Shown here piece after piece: positions 32,393 to 44,807 of a stretch of 64,000 bases of DNA. How positions within the stretch are numbered: position 1 is the first letter of the stretch; each line of letters opens with the position of its first letter. The DNA lies in assembly GCF_024166365.1 (NCBI RefSeq), contig NC_064835.1:64894607-64958606 (forward strand). Reading direction: 5' to 3'. The notes beneath the pieces were generated by a model. That model saw only the letters and a program-made list of their open reading frames with translations, was not told the origin of the DNA and did no database searches. The DNA comes from Elephas maximus indicus. Taxonomy: Eukaryota > Chordata > Mammalia > Proboscidea > Elephantidae. A program made the position numbers and the translations under genes.

Positions 32393-34392
32393 GTGGGCTC
32401 GTCGCCTGGGCTACGGAGGAAGGGACCCGTGGGGGATCGCCGCCGTCCGCGCTCTGGGGGCGCCCTGCGCCTCTCTTCCCGCCGCGGTCGGGACTGTGAC
32501 GGGCGGCGCGCGCCTGCCCGAGCTCCTGTGGGAAGGGAGAGCCGGAGGGGTCCTGAGTCGTGGTCATCGGAGGGAAGGGGCGCCCTTTGGGGTCACCCCC
32601 TGTCCCTGGGACTGTATGTAGGCGGGCCTTACTTAGTGCCTTTTTCCCGCATCACAGGCACGCTGCCCACCCCCCAACTTCCCCGAACCCCTCAGCCTTC
32701 TAACACTCGAGCTGGATTCCCTAGCTTGTGAGTCCCTCACTACCCCAGTGCAATACTGCACGGCAAATTGACCAGCGCTGCATACCCTCTCCAGGAGACG
32801 CGAAGGGGTGGAGTTGCGCATTTGTGCCCCTCCCCCATTCAGTGGGTACTCCCCCGCCCCCCACGTTATCTGCGTTTCCCTTACACCCTCCACCTTACGC
32901 TCTACTCCAGCCCTCATTCCCCAAACCTAGTTTGACTTGGGAACCCTGGCCATTTGTCTTCTGCCTTCTTTACGCGAGTGAGTCCTTCACCCTCCCACCC
33001 TCTAAATTTCATCCCCATCTCTTTGGGAAACTAACATTTTCCATTTGCCTCTTCCAGGCAACTGGAAGGTGAATATGAGAGAGGCAGGTATATTTTTTTT
33101 TTTAGGTATATACGGTACAGGGAGCTTTGCAAGGTTGGGAACTTTAATCCGTTTTGTTAGTGGTGAACTATTCTTGCCTTGCTTGAGATGGCATTTGATC
33201 GGTATACCTTTTCTAGAGTCTTTGTCCCAGCACAATTCTTTTGGTGGTAATTGCTGAAAATACATGTGAGAAGAGTTACTGGCAGCAAGGGTTTAAAAAA
33301 TTTTTTTTGTCTGTTTTTAGAGTAGATGAAATTGGATTATATTGTAAACAGCAGAACTAGGATGGCTGAGAATTTGCAGGAAAGGCCCGTCCACCCTAGC
33401 CTGTTATAAAACGTAGAACACACTTTAGTTGTATAGCACATTGTGATTTGAGCACACCCAACCTACGGGTAATACGTTTTGTTTAAAAGCAATAGTCCTC
33501 ATTTTCACAGAGAACTTGTATTTACCTTCATAGTATATCAGTTTGGTTTTCAGCTGTGTTGGTTTTAGCCTTATGCTTCTAGATAATAGTGCAAACTGTG
33601 TTGAGTTTATATAAATTTTGCCAAGAATTTATGGGGAGAAACTAACTTACCACTCTTAGTTTTGATTGAGTTGTTAGAGGTTTGAAAATATTAATTTGCA
33701 CATTGGACAGTGAGGGTTTTGTTTTGGGGGAAGGAGGAAATTAATTCTTGGGCTAAGCATGGTGGGCCTTTTTCCCAGAGGGTGTGTGTGAGAGAGTGCC
33801 TATGTGTCTAAAACCTTGTAAATTCTAACTGCTTAGTTTCATGACTTTACGTAAATTGAGATTGTTTTTTCTAGTTCTCAGTGGCAAAAGGTAAGCAGTG
33901 AGTTTAACATGTCATTCTGTTTTGGCCAGGATTTTGCAAGTTTTGTGACGAATTCTTATTGCTCTCCTTATCCTGTAACAAGTATGTCATTATGCTTCCT
34001 CGTGTTTTACAATGGTAAGATTATATTTTGTATATAGGGAGATGTAAGTTTAATAGAGTGCATTGAAAGGAATCTTTACTCTGAGGTGGCAGCATTGTCT
34101 AATAGATCATATGTTTGAGCCTTGTTAGTAAATCATACTACAAAAAGAAAGTTCTTAAAACTGTTTGAACAAGTGCCTAGGTGTCTAGAACAATAAAAAG
34201 AATCTACAACACAACTTTTAGCAGTCATTAAGGAAAAGTGCTGGACAAATTACCAATCTATGAGTTGATCACTGTTGTGAGTAAAAGGGCTGCAGTTGAA
34301 AACCAAAGTTAATGTTGTACAGTCTTTTCAGGTGTATTTGTGCTTAGAAATCATTCATTGGCTTATTTGCAAATGTAGAGGACTGTAATTAT

Positions 34393-34598
34393 AAGTCCTG
34401 CTGGCGCACTGGCTAAGAGATCAGCTGCTAATCAAAAGGTTGTCAGTTCAAACCTACCAGCTGCTCTGTGGGAGAAAGATAGGGCAGTTTGCATCTATAA
34501 AAATTACAGCCTTGGAAACTCTATGGGGCAGTTCTATTCTATTTTATAGGGTTGCTATGAGTCGGAATTGATTCGATGGCAACGAGGTTTTTTTGGGG
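34393..34598 (+). repeat. AfroSINE, long form
   Basis: This copy has the extra internal segment GTGGGAGAAAGATAGGGCAG and TCTATAAAAATTACAGCCTT between the B-box region and the AAACTCTATGGGGC block, as at 48089. It ends in a T-run after GATTCGATGGCAACGAGG. Confidence 0.85.
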
Positions 34599-34961
34599 GG
34601 TATAGCTATGAATTCTTCATAGAGACCTTGTCCTTGAGGAGCTCACGGTTTAATGGAATAAAAAAAAAGGAAAAGAGACCTGTAAACCAAGAAGTAAATG
34701 CAGAGGAGAAGGTTCTGTAGTAAAGGGTGAGTACAAGGCACAGAGGAATACTGTGGCCCTTGGTGCTCTGGCCTCTACTGAGCCTCCGGCCTCCTCTCCC
34801 ACTGCTCTAGACTTCTTAAAGTGCTATTTGCTGAACCTGTCTGATCTTTTCACACCCCTGGGTCTCTGTAGCTGTTGTTCCCTTTCACTGAAAGCCTTTT
34901 CCACCCCTTATGTGCCTAGTGAGCTCCTATTCCGTCAAAATCTTTTTGAAGCCTACCACTA

Positions 34962-35265
34962 ACCCAACCCAACCCACTGCCGTCGAGTCGATTCCGACTC
35001 ATAGCGACCCTATAGGACCACTAGCCCCATCCAGATCATTGTTTTTTCTCACTGTTATTTCATTACAAATACAACCAGTGGCCGTTGAGTCGATTCCAAC
35101 TCATGGTGACCCCGTGTGTGTCAGAGTAGAACTGTGCTCCATAGGGTTTTCCATGGCTGATTTTCCAGGCCTTTCTTCTGAGGTGCCTCTGGGTAGACTC
35201 GAACCTCCAACTTTTTGGTTAGCAGCCAAGCGTGTTAACCATTTGCACCACTCAGATACTTCTCA
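34962..35265 (-). repeat. Two reverse AfroSINE pieces
   Basis: The first (34962-35018) is a tail only: CACTGCCGTCGAGTCGATTC then ATAGCGACCCTATAGGAC. The second (about 35063-35265) is a nearly complete variant with GTGTGTCAGAGTAGAACTGT, TTTTCCATGGCTGATTTTCC and ACCTCCAACTTTTTGGTTAG. Between 34600 and 34960 the sequence is L2-like. Confidence 0.8.
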
Positions 35266-35673
35266 TTATAAGTAATTACTTGTAAATGACTCCTGGATTC
35301 CATTTCATGGTAACTCATCCCCCAAACTTTTATAAAATGTACCTGCAGCCTCTTAGATAATTCATCCACTCAACAAATTATTTATTAAGCACTTTTATAA
35401 GCCAGGCTCTGTTTTAGACTGTGGATCTTATAATTGAGTAAGGAAGACAGAAAATAGTCTGGAACTCAGGGGAAGGTCCTAGATTGGAATACATTAAGTC
35501 CCCAGGTTATGGACAATGTCACCTTGCCCTTTAATGTTACATAGATTTGCCCTCACTTTGAAACGATTGAACCAACCCCTACTCGCAACAAATTATTCAT
35601 CGCAGTCATCTTCATCTGCTGCACGTGCAGCTTTTAAATCACTGAAAAGCCTTTGAACCTTATCTTGCACTAA

Positions 35674-35836
35674 CCAAACCAAACCTGTTGCCCTTGAGTC
35701 AATTTCGACTCATAGTGACCCTATAGGACAGAGTAGAACTGCCCCATGGGGTTTCCAAAGAGCGCCTGGTGGATTCAAACTGCTGACCTTTTGGTTAACA
35801 GCCATAGCTCTTAACCACTATGCTACCAAGGTTTCC
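35674..35836 (-). repeat. AfroSINE with target duplication
   Basis: The copy is complete in reverse (CAAACCTGTTGCCCTTGAGT to CTATGCTACCAAGGTTTCC). TCTTGCACTAA flanks it at 35663-35673 and 35837-35847, an identical 11-bp duplication. L2-like sequence precedes it from about 35340. Confidence 0.9.
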
Positions 35837-37169
35837 TCTTGCACTAAAGTAAGGCTAAATAAGACCATATGCACCTGTTCCAACTTATATACAAATCCAA
35901 CCTAAAGGCAGACTTAGGAACTGATCTTGTTTGTAACTCAGGGACTGCCTGTATTTCCCAAGAGAGAGCATCATCTTGGATTGGTTTGTCACCCTGCAAA
36001 ATGAAGGGCCTCCATTGTGCAGAATTTTGAGCCAAGTCATGTCCTAGATGATTGTTCTCCCTTCAAGTTCAACCTGTAGGTTGTCCTCAGGTGGGACACT
36101 TAGCTCAGGTTCACTCACTTGTGGCCACAGTAGTAGGTTGGTTTCACACATTATCTGTGGTACAGACTATCATATGTAAAAAGAATCTCTTGGAGATCGT
36201 TTCTTCAGAAGACAGCTGACGGTACAGCAGTCTTTTGAGTTTCATAGACACTCTGTTCGATTCAAATACCTGTCTGACGTGGTTTATACATAATGTTTAA
36301 TAAAGCACCTAACAAAGTAATTGACACATGTCAAATATTCGGTAAATTTTCCCTTTGGTGTTGCATTCGACATTATCATAGTGTGATTTATTTGTTCATA
36401 TGTCTGTCTCCCTTACTAGACCGTGAGCAGTGTCCATGTCTTCATATTTCTATCCTTCGCAGTTAGTACAGTGTCTGATTCATAGTAATAGATGCATGGA
36501 CAGCTAACTTGAGGAATGCTTAACTCCTCCAAAATGGGTGGAAGGATGCAAAGGTTTCCCAAAGAAGGTATTGTTTGAGTTGACGCTTAAGGATAAGTAG
36601 GGATGTTCCCAGGTGAATAAAATCCTGATTCTGCATTCCAAACAGGGATCCGCAGGTGCAAAGGCACAAAGGTATATATATATATAAAAAAAAGTGATGT
36701 TTACCGAACACTTCAAGTAGATTTAAAAAAACAAACAAACAAACAAATAAAAATCTCCTAAGGAAGAATCTGTGAATGGGCTTGGCCAGAGGACACGTCA
36801 GAACTGAGTTAACCGTGAGAACAGCGGTGCAGTAGTGCGTGTAGGTTTTAGGAAGAGAGGGTAACACTGATTGTTGGTAGGATATCAGTATAAGAGTTTA
36901 GAAATACAGGTATTGAATTCTGGAACTGTTATGACATAGTGAAACCATTTCCTTCTTCACCATGTATGACCATAGCTCAAACGTGTCTCATACTGTTCAA
37001 GGTGCTGAAAATACAAGCAAACTTATTCTCAAGGAGCTCACAAGCTAGCAAGGAAGACAGAAGGATGAACAATAATTTATGATGTGATAAGTGAGGTAGT
37101 GGAGACATAACTAAAATGCTGTCTAAATCAGGAGAAAGGAGTAATTAGTAATATCTGGAGTACTGGGGG

Positions 37170-37330
37170 AAACCCTGGCGGCATAGTGGTCAAGGGCTAT
37201 GGCTGCTAACCAAAAGGTTGGTAGTTCAGATCCACCAGACACTCCTCGGAAACCCTACGAGGCAGTTCTACCCTGTCCTGTAGGGTCGCTATGAGTTGGA
37301 ATCGACTCAACGGCAACGGGTTTTTGGTTT
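37170..37330 (+). repeat. AfroSINE with target duplication
   Basis: The complete copy starts AAACCCTGGCGGCATAGTGG and ends CAACGGGTTTTTGGTTT. GGAGTACTGGGGG (37157-37169) and GGAGTGCTGGGGG (37331-37343) flank it. Confidence 0.9.
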
Positions 37331-38107
37331 GGAGTGCTGGGGGAAGATTTTCAGATGAGGTGATATTTGAACAAGACTCACCACTCTGGTGGTGAAGAGT
37401 TCACTAGACTGAAAGTAGGGACTTGTTAAAGAGTTAATATTTTTATGGTAGGAAAGACTTCAGAATTACCCATATTTTGCCATGTCTGTTGTGGGTGCTC
37501 AACTAATGATTACATTTATTCAAGCAGTTTCCCTGAACATAAGATGTGAATTGTTACACCATAATAGAAGTATTTTGTGTCCAAGTAAATTGGGTTAAAC
37601 AAAGGTTTCTGTGATGGCAGGATTTCTCAGCGCTTCTATTATATTAATGTCCTTTGTGAATTGTGGATCTCCAAAAGGGGTATATTGTATCCCAAACCAC
37701 TTACCATGGTTCCCCCCTGTACTACACCTAAACATCTTTGGAACAGAATTATATGAGACAGTTTGGGGAATGATGAATGAAGGTACATTTTTACCAAACT
37801 GAGGTTTATCAGTGGTCTCTCTGTACAATTTCTCCTGAATAATTTTATAGGAAAGCAGAAGGAACATTTGGAGGGAAAAATACATTCTAGCCAAGTGATT
37901 GTCATCTTGGTCAGTAAGTCTCAAAAGTTAAAAAATTTATCATATCCATCCCCCTTGAAAAGTGTGACTTATTTATATTTTGAAATTCCGAAGATGATTA
38001 GAGATACCCTCAAGTGTTACAGAACCAGAGTGGAAGTCAGTGCTGGTGGCAGAGGCAAAGGATATCTTGAAAGTGAGAATCTTCTAGCTCGAGAGAATGT
38101 CACTTTT

Positions 38108-38233
38108 TTTTTAACTAATTTATTGTGCTGTAAGTGAAAGCTTACAAATCAAGTCCATCTCTCATACAAAAAGTTACACACACCTTGCTATGTACTCCTA
38201 GCTGCTCTCCGCCTAATGAAACAGCACATGAGG
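38108..38233 (-). repeat. 126-bp L1 3' end with target duplication
   Basis: Only the last part of the elephant-type L1 3' UTR is present, in reverse (TTATTGTGCTGTAAGTGAAA, CTCTCCGCCTAATGAAACAG). GAATGTCACTTTT flanks it at 38095-38107 and 38234-38246. It is a very short, clean insertion. Confidence 0.9.
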
Positions 38234-38499
38234 GAATGTCACTTTTATTATGCATTATTTTAGGCCAAACTGGACATACATTTTGCCAGTTATATATTAC
38301 ACTGAAGAACACATAAAATCCACACCCTCTCTGACTCTCAAGTTTTGGAGGTTGTTTGCCAATGTTCTTCTTTCAATAAGTTCTGATTATATGAGCATTA
38401 GGGACTGAACTTTTATACTGCAATTGTATTTAATAAAGCTGTCAAATTCTGACTGTGTGATTAATTCCTGAGGTAGTATTACAAATTAGGGAAGCAGTG

Positions 38500-38715
38500 G
38501 TAATGTTTTTGGCACACTGAATCTGAAGTCAGAAGGTCTAGGTTTGGAATTGTCTCTGCCAGCTTTCTATTTGTATGTCCTTGGGCTCAGCTGCCTAACC
38601 CATCTGTTGCCTCCTTTTCCATTTTCATAAAATGAGAATACCTAGGGCTACTGTAAGAATTAAATGATGCACGTAAAAATACTTGGTGAACTCTAAAGCA
38701 CTATGCAAATATAAG
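38500..38715 (+). repeat. MIR SINE
   Basis: GGTAATGTTTTTGGCACACTG, CTCTGCCAGCTTTCTATTTG, CCATTTTCATAAAATGAGAA and AAGAATTAAATGATGCACGT follow the order of a MIR. Confidence 0.65.
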
Positions 38716-39049
38716 ACAGACCAAAGGCATGTGTCCAGCTTGAGTCAACAATCTTTTCAATTTTGTAGTAGAGGCCTAGTGCATGATGTTTCCTGTTGTA
38801 AAATTAGAATAGACTGATACGCATTAAAAAAGAAAAACCCCAAAGCACTGTATAGATCCACGTACTAAGATAATGGTTGACATTTTGATGGATATATTTA
38901 ATACATTCAGTGCATATTTGCATGTGTATACATATATATGCATTTTTTTAATATAGAAATGAATGTATCTTGGGTGTTCTGTTTCGTCACTTTATTTTTA
39001 TGAGTTAAATCCTCCAGGAGTAACATTTTAAACCTTAACCTGTGTATAA

Positions 39050-40560
39050 TTTACGGTATTTTTGTGTGACAGTAAGGATTCCATTTATTTTTCTCTTCCC
39101 TTCCCTCTTTTGAAGGGCTAACTAGTTGTCCCGCTACGCTTTGTTAAATGATCTTTCTTCACTATTTGAAATGCAACTTTTAACATGAACTAGATTCCTA
39201 TTACTGTGCAATAGCTCCCATTCTCTCCTCCCCCCAGCTCCTAGTAACCATTAATGAACTTTTGTCTGCATGGATTTGCCTATTCTAGATATTTCACATA
39301 AGTTAAAAAAAAAAAAAAGGGACCATACAATATTGGTCCTTTTGCAACTGACTTATTTCACTCAGCATAATGTTTTCAAGGTTCATCCATGTCATAGCAT
39401 GTATCAGAATTTCATTTTCCTTTATGGCTTAGTAATATACCACATTTTGCTTATCTGTTTGTCTGTTGATGGACACATGGGTTGTCTCCACTTTTTGTCT
39501 GTTGTGAATAGTGCTGCAGTGAATATTAGTGTACGAGAATCTGTTTGAGTACCTGCTTTCAAGTCGAGTCTTAAGTGTATATACCTAAGAGTAAAATTGC
39601 TCAGTCATATGGTGATTCTATGGTAACTTTTTGAGGGAACACCAAAATTTTCTGTAGCGGCTGCACCATTTTACGTTTCCACCAGCGGTGAGTGAGGGCT
39701 TCAGTTTCCCCACATCCTCACCAACACTTGTTAGTGTCCGTGTTTCTGACAATAGCTATCCTGACAGATGTGAAGTGGTATCTCATTGTGGTTTATTTAT
39801 TAAGATTATTCCCAAGAATTTTGGATGTTTTTATAGTGTTATAAATTGGATCTTTTTTCCATTTATCTTTTCTAACTGGTTGTTACAGGTTTATACAAAA
39901 GCTGTTGATTTTTTAAAATGTTTATTTAACCAGTCTTGTTATTAAGTTCTTTGTTTCTTATACTTTTCAGTTGATTCTTAGTCTTGCTGAAAAATCAAAA
40001 TCATAAGATAATCTTGCCTCTTTGAATACTTATACCTCTGATCTTGTTTTCTTGACTAATTGCGTTGGATGGTAGCACTCAACAAAGTGAAATGGTGGTC
40101 ATGATGGTGCATATTCCTGGTTTTTTCCTATTTTTCATGGGAATGCACTAAAGCTTGGGGCAGGGTGATGCTTAGGTAAGTAAACTGATTACATTAAAGG
40201 TGCTTGATTTTATTCCTCTTTAAAATGAATTTTATTAAAATTAGATTTTGAATTTTAATAAACATATTTCTGGCAACTATTGAGATGACCACATAGTTTA
40301 TTCTCCTTTGCCTGTTAATATGTTAAAATAGATTTTTGTATTTCTTAATTTTAAACCATCCTTGCATTTCTGGGCTGAACCTTACTTGATCAAAGTTTTT
40401 TTGTTTTATGTTTAAATAAATTCCTTGATTTTATTAGCTCATTTTATTTGAAATTCTGCATTTATATCATGGAGTTTTGTGATTTTCTTTTGTGCTATTT
40501 TTGTTTGGTTTCATGTGTTGAGCTATCTAATATGCAAATAATTAGAACACTCTTTTCATT
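39050..40560 (-). repeat. Old L1 (L1M) ORF2 and 3' region, rearranged
   Basis: Reversed L1 ORF2 landmarks are present: TTGCAACTGACTTATTTCAC, TTGATGGACACATGGGTTG, TGAATAGTGCTGCAGTGAA, CCACATCCTCACCAACACT, and TTTTATTAAAATTAGATTT further on. A 14-bp A-run lies at 39305-39318. The block at 39110-39160 is out of order, so the element is deleted or rearranged internally. No frame remains. Confidence 0.7.
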
Positions 40561-40576
40561 TCTCTATACTCTGAAA

Positions 40577-40744
40577 GGAAACCCTGGTGGCATAGTGGTT
40601 AAGTGCTACAGCTGCTAACCAAAAGGTCAGCAGTTCGAATCCGCCAGGCACTCCTTGGAAACTCTATGGGACAGTTCTACTATGTCCTATAGGGTTGCTG
40701 TGAGTCGGAATTGACGCGACGGCAGTGGGGTATTTTTTTTTGGA
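40577..40744 (+). repeat. AfroSINE with target duplication
   Basis: The complete copy starts GGAAACCCTGGTGGCATAGT and ends CGCGACGGCAGTGGGGTATT with a T-run. TATACTCTGAAA (40565-40576) and TATACTTTGAAA (40745-40756) flank it. Confidence 0.9.
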
Positions 40745-41289
40745 TATACTTTGAAACAATTGCATGAGAATTATCTACTTTTTAAAGTAGGAGTTTTGTG
40801 GACTATCAATTTGTATTGCCCACTCTTTAAAATGCAGTAATCTGAGGGAAAATGAAGTTTTAGTGTAGTGATTTACTGTAAACAGGAGCAGAACAGAATG
40901 TAATTATCTAGTGAGATCTTGCTTTTGTCTGATAGTGGTGTTCTTGGTGTCTTTTTATTACACTCTCCATCTAAGGATTTGTGGGAATGTTGTTCTAATA
41001 TTAAACAGATGTAACTGGTTAGTTCTGCAGCCTTGCAGATATACAGAATGTGCCTACTAGGGCTCTGCTTTGTCCCCACTGAAAGCAAAGAAGTAATGCA
41101 GTAAAATTTTTGGCTAGACGCCTCTGAAGAGTGAGATGTTCTGGTTTAATTCTATTAACTTGAAAGTATAAAAAGGTAAAAAAAAAAAAGCTTTAACTCC
41201 TTGTTGAATACAATTCTAAAACATAGCAAATGATTCCGCTTTTCTTCTCTAGTGAGTTTGGTATATTCAGACCTGGTTGGTATTTTATT

Positions 41290-41592
41290 GGAGCCCTGGT
41301 GGCATAGTGGTTAAGCTTTTGGGTGCTCACCAGAAGGTCGGCAGTTCAAATCCACCAGCTGCTGCTTGGAAACCCTATGGGGGCAGTTCTCCTTGGTCCT
41401 GTAGGGTCATTGTGAGTCAGAATTGACTCAGTAGCAGTGCGCTTGGTTTAGTTTTGTTGTTTTATTATTGCACTCCCTGAGCGTCTAAGAATCACCATTC
41501 CCAGAAACCCAGTGCTGTCGAGTTGATTCTGACTCATAGCGACTCTGTAGGACAGAGTAGAACTGCCCCACAGAGTTTCCAAGGAGCACCAT
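41290..41592. repeat. Two AfroSINEs, plus then minus
   Basis: A complete plus-strand copy lies at about 41290-41456 (GGAGCCCTGGTGGCATAGTG, TCGGCAGTTCAAATCCACCA). A reverse tail piece follows at 41503-41592 (CCAGTGCTGTCGAGTTGATT, GTAGAACTGCCCCACAGAG). About 46 bp separate the two. Confidence 0.85.
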
Positions 41593-41874
41593 TATGAAGA
41601 TGCTTTTCCAGAACTTTAGATGTAAGAGGATGTAAAAGGTTAGATCAGGCTGGATGGGAACTGATGCCCATAAGTATAGTTTTCAGGCTAAATCTCTGAC
41701 TGTGGCTTGTTTTCTTTTATTTAACTCATAAAATAAACACATTGGATTGAGGGAAGGTGTTATGAGGGGATTGTGTCTTTTAGTTGAATGTCTTTATTTC
41801 AAATCAAGATGGAATATACAGCACCGTGGCTTTGGACCCACTTAAGGCAACCCATTTTTCTCTTTGCGTTATAC

Positions 41875-42065
41875 CAGTGGTTCTCAGACTTGAGCTAGCA
41901 TCAGAGTCAACTGGAGGACTTGTTACCACACAGATTGCTGGGCCCCACCCCAGAGCTTCTTATTTTGTAGATTTGGGGTGGGGCCTGAAAATTTGCGTTT
42001 GTAACAAGTTCTTAGGTAATACTGATGATGCTGCTGGTTCTGGGACTACATTTTGAGAACCACTG
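41875..42065 (+). mobile_element. MER5A hAT DNA transposon (non-autonomous)
   Basis: Terminal inverted repeats are visible: CAGTGGTTCTCA at the start and TGAGAACCACTG at the end. The body has ACAGATTGCTGGGCCCCACC and TTTGGGGTGGGGCCTGAAAA. Flanks CGTTATAC and CTGTATAC match at 6 of 8 positions, which suits an 8-bp hAT target duplication. The 191-bp length agrees with MER5A. Confidence 0.9.
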
Positions 42066-43211
42066 CTGTATACTAATGGTAGGTTCTAGAAGAAAGCACT
42101 GTTTGGTCAGGGAGTATAAGAAGCACACAGGTTATGCAGCAAATCATGAAAGATTCAACCCTCTGCTACCAGTACACTATTGAGTTCATGTAATGAGCAA
42201 TACACAGTGACATAACAATTCTTGTTTTATCATTGATGTTGTAACAAGGAGGGAATCTCCTACAATGTGTAATTTTAGACTATCAAGTGAAAGTCCTTTT
42301 TGTTTGCAGGGCTTAGAGACCAGGGGATTCTCCTCAAAAGGGATTTAGTGATTAACCCCAGGAGAATAGGGGCTTTTCATATCTCCCTTTTGTCTCTGCC
42401 ATAGCTTAGCATTTAGCCTTGGAAGGGTTCAGTAAATTTTTTTTTTAACTCATAGAGGGCTTTAAATGTTTATTAAATTGAAAGTTTTGTGTGTTTTTAA
42501 AATATATTAGGCATGCTTATTCTTAAGGTTTTTAAACTCAATTAAGGGAATAAGGGAAGCTTTTTCCAAAAAGGAGAAATCACTGGAATTATTTTATTTT
42601 ACTGAAATATGGGAGAATGTAGTCTGCTTCATAAAACATCAAGTGTGCAATGGATTATCTTTTTTTTTTTTTTTTAGCGATTGATCATTGCATTGAGTTA
42701 ATGCTAATAAAAATAGTTCTTGTAATCTCACCGGAGATGAAGAATAAAGGCCAAAATCTTGAATGTAGCATAGAAGCTGGATACTGGAGACAGTTGTGAA
42801 GCGAAACACACACTCACATGTATTTTTAAATTATCATTATTATTACCTAAAGACAAAAATGCCTGTTTTCTCAGATACCTGCGCTGAATTTAGGTATCAC
42901 ATATAGAAGCCCTTGGATTGGAAAAAAAGGAAACTTAGAAGCCACCCCTTTTCTTCCAGGAGTTTTGCTTCAACAAGTTTTTCTTGCCTGTCAACTCTCT
43001 AATTTCCATTGTTCCACTGCTAATAGCCTTGGTTTTCTAGTTGGCTAGCTGGTCCAGCATAAACTGATGGAGGAATGACTGGTATTACAAACAGTAGGCT
43101 GGGCAGATTCTCTATTTGGAAGCATTCCTGTTATCCTTTCCCCCCACCCCCGCCCACTGAGGGAAGAAGTTGGGTGAGGAAAAGGAGGGTAAAACTAGAT
43201 TCTACACTGTG

Positions 43212-43390
43212 GTTGCCAAACCTGGCTGCACATCAAAAACAACCTAGGACCTTTTTAAAATACATGTATAGATTTGAGGGCTATACCCCCAAGTCTTCTG
43301 AATCATAATCTACTAGAATAGAATTGGGGGTTCTGTATGTTTAACAACTTCCTCAAGTAATTTTATGCAGTCAGGTGGGCTCTAAGCCTC
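43212..43390. repeat. MER5-like hAT fragment
   Basis: TGGTTGCCAAACCTGGCTGC, CACATCAAAAACAACCTAGG and AATCATAATCTACTAGAAT recall MER5-type elements. It is more diverged than the MER5A at 41875. Confidence 0.55.
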
Positions 43391-43589
43391 AAACCAGACC
43401 AGTGTTGGTCCCCAGTGAATTTTCACCAGCCCGTGGTAAAATAAGAAAAATAAGGACCACATGCTATTTTTCATGAAGTTAAACTTATTCAATTTAAAGA
43501 ATTGGCCTTTGCATTCAAATTAGGGCCTTCCTGCATTTTTTTGTGCTACAATGTCCTTTTATAAAATAATATTGACAAGAATGTTTTTA

Positions 43590-43976
43590 CTGACCTTCCC
43601 ACCTATTGCCGTGAAGTCAGTTCTGACTCACAAGGACCCTATAGGACAGAGAAGCACTGTCCCATAGGGTTTCCAAGGGTGTAATCTTTACAGAGGAAAC
43701 CCTGGTGGTGTAGTGGTTAAGAACTATGGCTGCTAACCAAAAGGTTGGCAGTTTGAATCCACCAGCTGCTCCTTAGAAATCCTATGGGGCAGTTCTGCTC
43801 TGTCTTGTAGGGTCATTATAGGTAGTCATTGACTCAATGGCAATGGGTTTGGTTTTTTTTTTCCTTTTTTTTTTAACCTTTACAGAAACAGACTGCCGCG
43901 TCTTTCTCCTGAGGAGCAGCAGGTGGGTTCGAACCACCAACTTTTTGGTTAGCAGCCGAGCACCACCAGGGCTCCT
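43590..43976 (-). repeat. Long-form AfroSINE, split by another AfroSINE
   Basis: In reverse, the tail side is at 43590-43694 (CTATTGCCGTGAAGTCAGTT, CTGTCCCATAGGGTTTCCAA). The head side resumes at 43875 (GAAACAGACTGCCGCGTC, TTCGAACCACCAACTTTTTG, GCACCACCAGGGCTCC). It is the host of the plus-strand copy at 43695-43874. Confidence 0.85.
43695..43874 (+). repeat. AfroSINE nested in an AfroSINE
   Basis: This copy is complete (GGAAACCCTGGTGGTGTAGT to AATGGGTTTGG and T-runs). AATCTTTACAGA (43683-43694) and AACCTTTACAGA (43875-43886) flank it, a 12-bp duplication of host SINE sequence with one change. Confidence 0.9.
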
Positions 43977-44099
43977 TTACTGACCTTACTTGGTTAAAGG
44001 AAAATAAAATTGTAATCCTGTGTTGTCTTCAGAATATTTTAGGAAATTTAGACTGAGTACCTCTGATCTAACTATTTTTGGAAATTCTTTTAAAAATAC

Positions 44100-44280
44100 C
44101 TTGGAATACAGGTTCATAATTCTTATCCAAAACCCTTGGGGCCAGACAAGTTTCCAAATCCAGAATTTTTCCGATTTTGAAAGATGCTTTTTCTGTATGT
44201 TATGTAATGCCCCCAGAGGATCTGGAGCAGTACCCTCAGTTATACATATTAATGTTTCTGAGCAAAATAGGAGTAGTCAC
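44100..44280. repeat. Possible MER2/Tigger-type fragment
   Basis: ATAATTCTTATCCAAAACCC, GGGGCCAGACAAGTTTCC, then AATTTTTCCGATTTTGAAAG resembles the end of a MER2/Tigger-like DNA element. The match is from memory of the family and is uncertain. Confidence 0.35.
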
Positions 44281-44299
44281 ACTAAGGAGGAGAAATAAA

Positions 44300-44680
44300 G
44301 ACTCCATCCCCAAAACTATTGCCCTGAGATAATCTTGAAACCTTAAACCAAAAATATCCCCTGAAGTCTTTTTAAAACCAAACAATAGTTTAGAATGTTT
44401 GCGTTAAGCATTATGTTCTTTTAAGATCTATGTATAGAGGCTCAAGTTGACAACAACTCAGAAATATAAGATGGGAAATTTTGGCAGCAGTGACTTTATA
44501 TTAGTGGGGGAGGAACAACTCAGAAAAGGATGTTGAGAATAGTTGCACAACTCATAGAATGTAATTGCTGTCACTGAATTGCACATGTAGAAACTGTTGA
44601 ATTGGCAGTTCAGAATATGCTGTATATATTCTCAACAACAACAAAACTAAAATAAAATATTTTTAAAAAGAATTTAAAAA
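44300..44680 (+). repeat. L1 3' tail (second subfamily)
   Basis: It matches 50770-51137 closely: ACTATTGCCCTGAGATAA, TTTTAAAACCAAACAATAG, CAACTCATAGAATGTAAT, CACTGAATTGCACATGTAG, then CAACAACAACAAAA. Confidence 0.7.
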
Positions 44681-44807
44681 TAATAATTCTCAAAAAGTTC
44701 TGTCGGACAGTACTGCTCTATATCAGGCACTGGCAAATTACAGTCCACCATCTGTTTTGTTGGAACACACACACACGAAATAATAAAACAAACACTCTAT
44801 AGCTTCA

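Larger units (their letters stand above)
31640..32720 (+). promoter_or_regulatory. PAIP2B: CpG-rich promoter of PAIP2B
   Basis: GC content and CpG frequency rise sharply here compared with the AT-rich flanks, most strongly at 32250-32540 (for example GCAGCGGCGGCCTC and GGGCGGCGCGCGCCTG). There is no TATA box near the probable start. A CRE-like TGACGTCC lies at 31739-31746. This is the expected promoter of the plus-strand gene whose coding exon lies at 60795. An unannotated divergent transcript is possible. Confidence 0.85.

Noticed and set aside
32269..32499. 76-codon frame across the probable first exon as an alternative PAIP2B N-terminus
   Set aside because: It opens with GTG and not ATG, crosses the likely splice donor, and reflects the stop-poor nature of CpG-rich DNA.
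33058..33087. Possible 30-nt micro-exon between an acceptor-like CTTCCAG and a donor-like CAG|GTATAT
   Set aside because: Such pairs are common by chance and nothing else supports it. It is left for RNA data to decide.
36990..37390. Non-coding RNA gene around the AfroSINE at 37170
   Set aside because: The tRNA-like part is the SINE head itself. I see no other RNA-gene signature.
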